A stretch of DNA of 64,000 bases from Allomuricauda sp. (GTDB taxonomy: Bacteria > Bacteroidota > Bacteroidia > Flavobacteriales > Flavobacteriaceae). The position numbers were made by a program, and so were the translations under genes. Within the stretch, counting starts at the first letter, position 1, and each line of letters starts with the position of its first letter. This document shows positions 58,557 through 64,000 of this stretch, in pieces. The notes under the pieces are model-generated. The model was given only the letters and a program-made list of their open reading frames with translations. It searched no databases and was not told the origin of the DNA. The stretch covers positions 1-64,000 of the forward strand of contig NZ_JANQLX010000017.1 of the NCBI RefSeq assembly GCF_028280385.1, read 5' to 3'.

Positions 58557-59213
58557 TTAAGCGTTTCCTTTTCGGTAATCGGCCAAGAATTTTTCCAGAC
58601 CAATATCCGTCAATGGATGTTTTAACAGTCCAACAATGGAAGAAAGTGGTCCGGTCATTACATCCGCACCAATCTTTGCACAGTCAATAACGTGCATGGT
58701 ATGGCGAATGGACGCCGCCAGAATCTGCGTTTCAAATCCGTAGTTGTCATAGATCTGACGGATTTCCGCGATAAGGTTGAGGCCATCTGTGGAGATATCA
58801 TCCAACCTTCCCAAGAAAGGAGACACGTATGTTGCACCGGCCTTGGCTGCCAATAAGGCTTGCCCAGGGGAAAATACCAAGGTGCAGTTGGTTCTGATAC
58901 CATTATCGGAAAAATACTTAAGTGCTTTTACCCCATCTTTGATCATGGGTACCTTTACTACGATCTGTTCGTGCAGTTTGGCCAATTCCTCCCCTTCTTT
59001 CACCATGGCGTCAAACTCCGTGGAAACCACCTCGGCGGAAACATCCCCGTCTACAATGTTGCAGATATCCACATAGTGCTTTAAAATATTTTCCGATCCC
59101 GTAATCCCTTCCTTGGCCATTAACGAAGGGTTGGTGGTTACCCCATCCAATACCCCCAATTGCTGTGCTTCCGCAATTTGGTCCAAGTTGGCTGTGTCTA
59201 TAAAAAATTTCAT
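58557..59213 (-). CDS. fsa: Transaldolase / fructose-6-phosphate aldolase family protein
   Basis: A 218-residue TIM-barrel aldolase of the short transaldolase group (FSA/TalC). The Schiff-base lysine is K87 in [65 protein letters not shown] and [12 protein letters not shown] are the other conserved blocks. Such short members act as transaldolase in the pentose phosphate pathway or as fructose-6-phosphate aldolase; the sequence does not decide. A strong Shine-Dalgarno (AAGAAGG) lies directly before the ATG, which is rare in this window. Confidence 0.95.
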   Translation of the reverse strand: MKFFIDTANLDQIAEAQQLGVLDGVTTNPSLMAKEGITGSENILKHYVDICNIVDGDVSAEVVSTEFDAMVKEGEELAKLHEQIVVKVPMIKDGVKALKYFSDNGIRTNCTLVFSPGQALLAAKAGATYVSPFLGRLDDISTDGLNLIAEIRQIYDNYGFETQILAASIRHTMHVIDCAKIGADVMTGPLSSIVGLLKHPLTDIGLEKFLADYRKGNA

Positions 59214-59314
59214 CCTTCTTAAGCTGTTTTAAGTTGTACTAGAATTCCTTGCGAATTTACAACATTAAGAAGGCCCTACTTGAATTATTGCTTAAAATAA
59301 ATGTTAGGAGAGCA

Positions 59315-59731
59315 CTATTCCACAACCTGGATCGTGAATTGCCTGCGGGTAGAATCGGAGCAGGTTGGGCTTCCGTCGTACCCATCATAATCGTATGATT
59401 CCACAAAAAGTTCCACTGTAAAACGATAGGTACCGCGTTCTTCGGGCCTGCCAAAAAATTCCACGGACCGGCGTGTAAAATCATAAGAAATCCCAGGTGG
59501 GATATCCCCGTAGACCTCAAAATCGTAGAAATAATCATTGTCGTTGACCTCGTTGCTAATCTCCGCGGTCACCTCGTCGTAGTACCTTTCGCCCACAAAA
59601 CCAATTTCCATGGGTCGGTCATGCAGTTCTGGATTTATGTTGAAAATGCACTCGTAAATCTCGTCGCAGCCCTGAAACAGAAAACTGAAAGCTGCCAATA
59701 AAATGATGGTTGTAATGTTCTTTGGCTTCAT
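59315..59731 (-). CDS. Small lipoprotein with Ig-like domain
   Basis: A 138-residue lipoprotein (signal TTIILLAAFSFLFQGCDE). The mature part is acidic and tyrosine-rich and reads like a single cadherin/putative-Ig domain: GDIPPGISYDFTRRSVEFFGRPEERGTYRFTVELFVESYDY contains the P-G-I-x-Y ... G-x-P-x-x-x-G-T-Y-x-F pattern of such domains. Three further Cys could form a disulfide. The function is unknown. It lies between fsa and the SDR gene on the same strand with its own upstream gap. Confidence 0.78.
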   Translation of the reverse strand: MKPKNITTIILLAAFSFLFQGCDEIYECIFNINPELHDRPMEIGFVGERYYDEVTAEISNEVNDNDYFYDFEVYGDIPPGISYDFTRRSVEFFGRPEERGTYRFTVELFVESYDYDGYDGSPTCSDSTRRQFTIQVVE

Positions 59732-59766
59732 GTTTCATCTGAAATCAAAAAACATGCCACGCAGTT

Positions 59767-60576
59767 TTACAACTTGTAGTGGTTGCGCAAAAGTTTCTCG
59801 TATACCCGGTCTGGAAGTATCTTTTTGAGCACCAAAGAAAGCCTTTGCGTAAATTCTCCCACCGGGTAATGGATTTTTGGATTTTTCGCCTCAATAATCT
59901 TATGCACAATCCTGGCCACTTGCATGGGGTCACCGCCGGCATCCACATGCTCGTTCATCAGATCCAAGCTGTTTTGATAGTCCTCCTCATAGGCGGAACC
60001 CTCAATCACTGGTGCGTGATACCTTCCCGCGGCAATATTGGTCGCAAAATCTCCCGGTGCCAAATTGGTAATAGTGATGCCAAATTTCCGGACCTCCATA
60101 CTCAAGGCTTCCGTAATCAATCCCAGGGCACCTTTTGTAGCAGAATAATATCCCCGGAACGGCAATCCCATGTACCCGGCAATGGAAGTGGTATTAATGA
60201 TCCTGCCCCCACCTTGCTCACGCATCTGGGGCAATACGGCCTTGATCATATGCACGGGACCGTGAAAATTGGTATCAAACACATTTAGTATTTCCTCTTG
60301 TGGGGTCTCTTCAACAGGACCTGTGATACCCACACCCGCATTGTTGATCAACACATCCAAGCGGCCTTCCTTGGAAATAACATGCGATACCGCTTCCCCA
60401 ACACTTTTAGGGTCCTGAACATCCAAGGTAATCAGGTCAAACACATCGAAATTGGGATATTTGGCCAGGTTTCGGGTAGTGCCGTATACCTTATATCCTT
60501 TTTGGGTGAGGTAGGTCCCAATGGCTTTACCTATCCCCGAGGAACCCCCTGTGATCAATACAACTTTGCTGTCCAT
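59767..60576 (-). CDS. Short-chain dehydrogenase/reductase (SDR)
   Basis: About 269 residues from ATG 60576, which gives MDSKVVLITGGSSGIGKAIG; ATG 60591 is an alternative. The classical SDR elements are TGGSSGIG (cofactor binding), LDVLINNAGVG (NNAG), TTSIAGYMGLPFRGYYSATK with catalytic Ser, Tyr and Lys (YxxxK), and a TNLAPGDFATNI loop. The Arg near TTRN suggests NADP(H). The last 60 residues (HKIIEAKNPKIHYPVGEFTQRLSLVLKKILPD) resemble lipid- or retinol-type SDRs; the substrate is not known. The SRP RNA gene lies just upstream on the same strand. Confidence 0.9.
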   Translation of the reverse strand: MDSKVVLITGGSSGIGKAIGTYLTQKGYKVYGTTRNLAKYPNFDVFDLITLDVQDPKSVGEAVSHVISKEGRLDVLINNAGVGITGPVEETPQEEILNVFDTNFHGPVHMIKAVLPQMREQGGGRIINTTSIAGYMGLPFRGYYSATKGALGLITEALSMEVRKFGITITNLAPGDFATNIAAGRYHAPVIEGSAYEEDYQNSLDLMNEHVDAGGDPMQVARIVHKIIEAKNPKIHYPVGEFTQRLSLVLKKILPDRVYEKLLRNHYKL

Positions 60577-60635
60577 TTTTTCCGTTTGCATCTGGGTGGG
60601 CAAGATACATGTTTCCCTGAATTTAGGGTACAAAA

Positions 60636-60732
60636 AAAGGCAAGCTACCTACATCGCACCGCTACGACCGCATACCCTTGCTGCGTTCCCGCCCTGGGGG
60701 ATTTTGCAGGAGCTGGTCGTGTAGGACTTGCC
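60636..60732 (-). ncRNA. ffs: Signal recognition particle RNA (small bacterial type)
   Basis: On the minus strand the RNA starts GGCAAG near 60732 and ends CTTGCC at 60639, the two ends pairing, and is followed by seven T (60632-60638) as terminator. The tip contains AGGGCGGGAACGCAGCAAGG (about 60677-60697), the conserved SRP domain IV with the GGAA-type loop and the AGCA side of the internal loop that binds Ffh. The length of about 95 bases is that of the short bacterial form lacking the Alu domain. It forms the complex with Ffh that targets membrane proteins. A consensus promoter stands exactly at the proper distance. Confidence 0.93.
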
Positions 60733-60737
60733 AAATG

Positions 60738-60768
60738 CAAATATACGACCATTTTAAATTTGCCGCAA
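60738..60768 (-). promoter_or_regulatory. Promoter of the SRP RNA gene
   Basis: On the minus strand TATATTTG (60738-60745) is a perfect -7 element and TTG (60766-60768), 20 bp upstream, the -33 element of Bacteroidota. Transcription is predicted near 60732, which coincides with the 5' end of the folded SRP RNA. Confidence 0.75.
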
Positions 60769-60790
60769 TCCCATTTCATGCTTAATTTCG
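60759..60790 (+). promoter_or_regulatory. Promoter of the glutaminyl cyclase gene
   Basis: TTTG (60759-60762), 20-bp spacer, TAATTTCG (60783-60790; seven of eight matches to TAnnTTTG). The predicted start near 60797 leaves a leader of about 12 bases. It overlaps the divergent SRP RNA promoter. Confidence 0.6.
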
Positions 60791-60808
60791 AAGACCAAGT
60801 CTAATTAC

Positions 60809-61876
60809 ATGAAAAAAGCATTTTGTTCCATGGTAAAACTACTGTCCGTTGCCAGTTTCCTTCTCTTTTTTCTAGGCTGCGGGGAAACCGACCCCGCCAA
60901 GCTTTTTGCCATCCAGTTGGAAGGGGGCGGTAACAAGTTCCAACAAGATCAGCAGGTGGCTGTATCCATCAAGAACAAGAAGGATTTGGAGATCAGCACC
61001 CTGGAATATTCCCTTGACGGCCAAGTGCTTCCAGTTACCAATGGCAAGATCCAACTCGCTGCCAACACTTTAGGCAACAAAACCTTGGTGGCCAAATTAG
61101 GTTTTGATGGGCAAACCACTGAAATCAGCAAAAACATAAAGTTGTTGGCCAACTCCTCGCCAGAAGTATACACTTATGAAATTGTAAACACCTATCCCCA
61201 TGACCAAACCGCCTATACCCAAGGATTGGAATTTTATGGCGACACCCTATACGAAAGCACAGGAAAAAAAGGATTCTCCACGGTTCGCAAGGTAGATTTT
61301 GAAACAGGGGAGATCAAACAAAAGATAGAAATGCCCAATGATGTGTTCGGGGAGGGCATTACCCTGCTCAACGGACAACTGTACCATCTTACCTGGCAAA
61401 ACCGGATTGGCTATGTGTACGATGCCGGTACCTTGGAGAAAAAACGGAACTTTAGCTATGGAGAAAGTCGCGAAGGCTGGGGCCTCTGTAATGATGGTAC
61501 CAAACTCTACAAAAGCGATGGCACAGAGAAAATTTGGTTTCTGGACCCGGACACGCTGGAAGAACAAGGTTATATTGAGACGGTAACCAACAAATCCATA
61601 TTTAACAAGGCCAACGAGCTGGAATATGTAAATGGCAAGATCTACGCCAATGTGTACCAAAAGGAAAGTATGATGATCATTGATGCCACCTCCGGTGCCA
61701 TTGAGGGCGTCATCAATTTTGGAGGGCTAAAGAACAAGGTTAGAAAGGGTGCCAACTGGGACGAGGGCAATTCCGTGCTCAATGGCGTGGCCTACCATCC
61801 AGAACGGGGAACTTTTTTTGTTACCGGAAAAAACTGGGACAAGCTCTTTGAGGTAAAAATCCGAAAAAAGAACTGA
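60809..61876 (+). CDS. Glutaminyl-peptide cyclotransferase (plant/bacterial beta-propeller type), lipoprotein
   Basis: A 355-residue lipoprotein (signal ending FFLGCGE). Residues about 30-115 form a beta-sandwich-like N-terminal region; from about 118 the glutamine cyclotransferase propeller follows: YEIVNTYPHDQTAYTQGLEF, LYESTGKKGFSTVRKVD, EGITLLNGQLYHLTWQN, EGWGLCNDGTKLYKSDG, NELEYVNGKIYANVYQ and VLNGVAYHP. The enzyme turns N-terminal Gln of peptides into pyroglutamate and shares the fold of the papaya enzyme. It overlaps the next gene by one base (TGATG). Confidence 0.93.
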   Translation: MKKAFCSMVKLLSVASFLLFFLGCGETDPAKLFAIQLEGGGNKFQQDQQVAVSIKNKKDLEISTLEYSLDGQVLPVTNGKIQLAANTLGNKTLVAKLGFDGQTTEISKNIKLLANSSPEVYTYEIVNTYPHDQTAYTQGLEFYGDTLYESTGKKGFSTVRKVDFETGEIKQKIEMPNDVFGEGITLLNGQLYHLTWQNRIGYVYDAGTLEKKRNFSYGESREGWGLCNDGTKLYKSDGTEKIWFLDPDTLEEQGYIETVTNKSIFNKANELEYVNGKIYANVYQKESMMIIDATSGAIEGVINFGGLKNKVRKGANWDEGNSVLNGVAYHPERGTFFVTGKNWDKLFEVKIRKKN

Positions 61877-62265
61877 TGCGGACCTATACCGAAAGCCTTG
61901 TGGTCAAGGCGTCGGACCTGGACCAAAACCAACACGTGAACAATGTGCGCTATGTGGAATGGATTCAGGAAATTTCCAAGTCGCATTGGGAAGTGGTCGT
62001 GCACAGGGATGAAAGGGCCAATATGGTATGGGTGGTCAAAAACCATAACATCAGTTACCAACGTCCGGCATTCTTGGGCGATGAACTTGTACTAAAAACC
62101 CATATTCAAGAAACCAAGGGGCCACTCTCCTACCGTGTAGTGGAGATCAGCAACAATAAAACTGGGGAAGTTGTAGTTAAGGCTATAACCCAATGGTGCC
62201 TTTTGGATGCCGCTACCTTAAAACCCAAGCGCGTTCCTGAGGACATTCAAACTAAATTTCAATAA
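61876..62265 (+). CDS. Acyl-CoA thioesterase of the hotdog (4HBT) family
   Basis: A 129-residue hotdog-fold protein. The segment VVKASDLDQNQHVNNVRYVEWIQE carries the catalytic Asp and the HVNN turn of 4-hydroxybenzoyl-CoA thioesterase-like and acyl-ACP thioesterase proteins; NISYQRPAFLGDELVLKTHIQE is the second conserved block. It hydrolyses acyl thioesters; chain preference is not readable. Its ATG overlaps the stop of the preceding gene (TGATG), and the next gene begins 1 bp after its stop, so three genes are translationally linked. Confidence 0.9.
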   Translation: MRTYTESLVVKASDLDQNQHVNNVRYVEWIQEISKSHWEVVVHRDERANMVWVVKNHNISYQRPAFLGDELVLKTHIQETKGPLSYRVVEISNNKTGEVVVKAITQWCLLDAATLKPKRVPEDIQTKFQ

Positions 62266-62266
62266 G

Positions 62267-63808
62267 GTGAAATCTTGGCCCCTTAAAAGTACCGCTGTTG
62301 TTTTGGGAATGGCCCTGATCCTGTTGGCACCCTCTTGCCGAAAGGATTTTGACTATGCCCCCAGCAGTGGCAATCTGAGCTTTTCCAAGGACACGGTTTT
62401 CTTGGATACCATCTTCACCAATATTGGAAGTGCCACCTATACCTTAAAGGTATATAACAAGGGGGGCAGTGATATCCAAATCCCGTTTATTGGCTTGGAA
62501 ACAGGAGAGGCCAGCAGCTATCGGCTCAATGTGGACGGATTGGCGGGCAAACAGTTCACCAATATCCCGCTCTTGGCCAAAGACAGTCTGTTTGTATTTG
62601 TAGAGACCACTTTTGATGTGGCACCCACCAATGCCAATGAGTTTTTATATACGGAAGGGCTGCTGTTTGGTAACGGCGAGGACACCCAGCGGGTGGAACT
62701 GGTCACACTGGTAAAGGATGCCGTATTTCTTTACCCGGCCACCCAAACCGATGGCACCAAGGAAACCATTGTGGTGGGTCAGGATGCGGACGGCAATGAC
62801 ATTCGTGTGGAAGGATTTTATCTGCAACCCGAACAACTGCAGTTTACCAATGAAAAGCCTTACGTGATCTACGGTTATGCCGCCGTACCTGGGGGAAGTG
62901 CACTGGCTATGGATGCGGGTGCACGTGTACATTTCCACAACAACTCCGGGCTTGTGGTGGAAGATGGGGCATCTTTACAAGTACATGGAGCTTTGAGCGG
63001 GGACCAGGAGCTTTTGGAAAACGAAGTGATCTTTGAAGGCGATCGCCTGGAGCCCGGTTATGCCAACCAGCCCGGGCAATGGGGCGGACTATGGTTACAA
63101 TCCGGGAGTATCAACAATGAACTTGACCATTTGACCCTAAAGAATGCCACGGTCGGGATTCGTGCCGAAGGCACATCACCCCTTACATCCCCTACCCTTA
63201 CCCTTAGAAATTGCCAGATCTACAATAGTCTGGAGCACAACCTTTGGGCCACCTCGGCCCATGTTGTGGCAGAAAACACCGCGGTGGGCAGCGCCGGTGG
63301 TTATGGACTTTTGGGGCAGCTGGGCGGACGCTACCAATTTACCCACTGCACCCTGGCCAACTATTGGGGAAATGGGTTTAGAACGGGCACGGCCCTGGCA
63401 CTTAACAATACCAACGGAACGGAGGTTGTTGCTTTGGAAGAAGCCCAATTTGTAAATTGTATTGTTGCCGGAAGCAGTACCATTGAGTTTTTGCTCAACG
63501 AGGACCCCATGGCCGATTTTAATTTCAACTTTAGGAACTGCCTCCTGCAATTTGTTGATACGGACGGTAGTTTTTCAGATGATCCACTTTATAACTTTGC
63601 CGATGCAAATCGTTATATTGATGTAATTTTTGATAGCGAACCGGATTTTTTCCTACCTTTTGGTAACCAGTATCAGATAGGTCCAAATTCCGCCGCATTG
63701 GATGTTGCAGACCCCAATATTGCACCTCCCGTTCCTGTGGACATCCTTGGTGTGGATCGGACCCAAAACCCCGATATTGGAGCTTATGAGTTTGTTCCAG
63801 AAAATTGA
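62267..63808 (+). CDS. Lipoprotein with right-handed beta-helix, unknown function
   Basis: A 513-residue lipoprotein (signal VVLGMALILLAPSCRKDF). The N-terminal domain (about 30-150) has an Ig-like pattern seen in Bacteroidota surface proteins (FLDTIFTNIGSATYTLKVYNKG). Residues about 200-430 are Gly/Asn-rich repeats of a parallel beta-helix (VVEDGASLQVHGAL, LDHLTLKNATVGIRAEG, LRNCQIYNSLEHNLWA, FTHCTLANYWGNGF), and the end PDIGAYEF is the motif of choice-of-anchor Q proteins. No lyase or esterase residues are identifiable. GTG is the only good start, 1 bp after the thioesterase stop. Confidence 0.83.
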   Translation: MKSWPLKSTAVVLGMALILLAPSCRKDFDYAPSSGNLSFSKDTVFLDTIFTNIGSATYTLKVYNKGGSDIQIPFIGLETGEASSYRLNVDGLAGKQFTNIPLLAKDSLFVFVETTFDVAPTNANEFLYTEGLLFGNGEDTQRVELVTLVKDAVFLYPATQTDGTKETIVVGQDADGNDIRVEGFYLQPEQLQFTNEKPYVIYGYAAVPGGSALAMDAGARVHFHNNSGLVVEDGASLQVHGALSGDQELLENEVIFEGDRLEPGYANQPGQWGGLWLQSGSINNELDHLTLKNATVGIRAEGTSPLTSPTLTLRNCQIYNSLEHNLWATSAHVVAENTAVGSAGGYGLLGQLGGRYQFTHCTLANYWGNGFRTGTALALNNTNGTEVVALEEAQFVNCIVAGSSTIEFLLNEDPMADFNFNFRNCLLQFVDTDGSFSDDPLYNFADANRYIDVIFDSEPDFFLPFGNQYQIGPNSAALDVADPNIAPPVPVDILGVDRTQNPDIGAYEFVPEN

Positions 63809-63937
63809 ACTTTCTGGAAATTTTAAGAAAAAAAACGCCAAAAACCCCTGTTTTTGAGGGAATCCCCCAGTTTTTTTAAGGGAAAAATGCAACGAGTTTT
63901 TTTGAGACGTTAGTAACTTGCACCCAGCGGTTTACAT

Positions 63938-64000
63938 ATGGATTACACCTATACCATAATCGATTCAAGTGCCACCTCAAGACTCCAACTGCAACTTTAT
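63938..64000 (+). CDS. Partial gene at the window end (possible response regulator)
   Basis: An ATG at 63938 opens a frame that runs off the end after 21 codons, beginning MDYTYTIIDSSATSRLQLQL. The hydrophobic strand followed by IIDSS looks like the first strand and acidic pocket of a response-regulator receiver domain, here with Asp then Ser-Ser in place of the usual Asp-Asp/Glu. The identification is tentative since only 21 residues are visible. The preceding gap 63809-63937 is AT-rich and shows no clear terminator. Confidence 0.4.
   Translation, partial: MDYTYTIIDSSATSRLQLQLY

Overview
The window looks like a chromosomal segment of a marine-type member of the Flavobacteriaceae (Bacteroidota), in the range of Muricauda/Flagellimonas and relatives. 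This rests on gene content (DUF5916 and DUF6702 proteins, ThrS/ThrA-free dispersed biosynthetic genes, many short lipoproteins, a Bacteroidota-type lanthipeptide leader), on the scarcity of Shine-Dalgarno sequences, and on several promoters of the Bacteroidota form TTTG - 19 to 20 bp - TAnnTTTG. The genus is an inference; no rRNA is present. I see no insertion sequence, integrase, prophage, CRISPR array or replication origin. The only RNA genes are a tRNA-Ser (1-88) and the SRP RNA (about 60636-60732, minus strand).

Layout. 1-8518: tRNA-Ser, then a complete class I lanthipeptide locus: peptidase-containing exporter and HlyD-type adaptor on the plus strand, and, convergent to them, precursor peptide, LanC cyclase and a LanB dehydratase split into two proteins. 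9017-11149: DUF5916 outer-membrane-type protein. 11245-21438: a long minus-strand run. Its promoter-distal end carries HupE/UreJ, DUF6702, an M19 dipeptidase, ArgE-like M20 hydrolase and YfcC-like carrier. Its proximal part carries a CobW/COG0523 GTPase, a DinB protein, an LCIB-type carbonic anhydrase and a degenerate carbonic-anhydrase-like protein behind a 21-bp inverted repeat that looks like a Zur operator. Gamma-glutamyltransferase and a lipoprotein lie upstream. 22749-29574: a four-gene phosphorelay operon (giant hybrid kinase, CheR, CheB, response-regulator kinase) with no chemoreceptor. 29716-31528: GH43-like and CBM9-like proteins. 31641-34339: molybdate/tungstate uptake (modA, di-TOBE protein, modB, modC). 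34489-36399: dnaK.

36629-43515: sdaA, then the conserved set thioredoxin-like protein / ApbE / DUF4266 / DUF3570 (putative flavinylation-linked extracytoplasmic redox system), a TPR protein and a SCO1 homologue. 43525-50062: NTF2-like protein, panB, a four-helix-bundle gene bracketed by 16-bp inverted repeats, rluA, a helical hypothetical protein, a short leuA and leuB. 50055-59213: TlpA-like lipoprotein, pheT, fasciclin protein, a membrane protein, an ABC-F ATPase, a cysteine-less thioredoxin-fold lipoprotein and a transaldolase. 59315-64000: lipoprotein, SDR oxidoreductase, SRP RNA, glutaminyl cyclase, thioesterase, a beta-helix lipoprotein and the start of a truncated gene.

The most noteworthy items are the pinensin-like lanthipeptide locus (368-8518) and the putative zinc-regulated operon pairing a COG0523 zinc chaperone with two carbonic-anhydrase-type proteins (16382-19648). 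Starts were moved to internal ATG/GTG codons wherever a signal peptide, family alignment or promoter position argued for it; those choices are explained in the entries.
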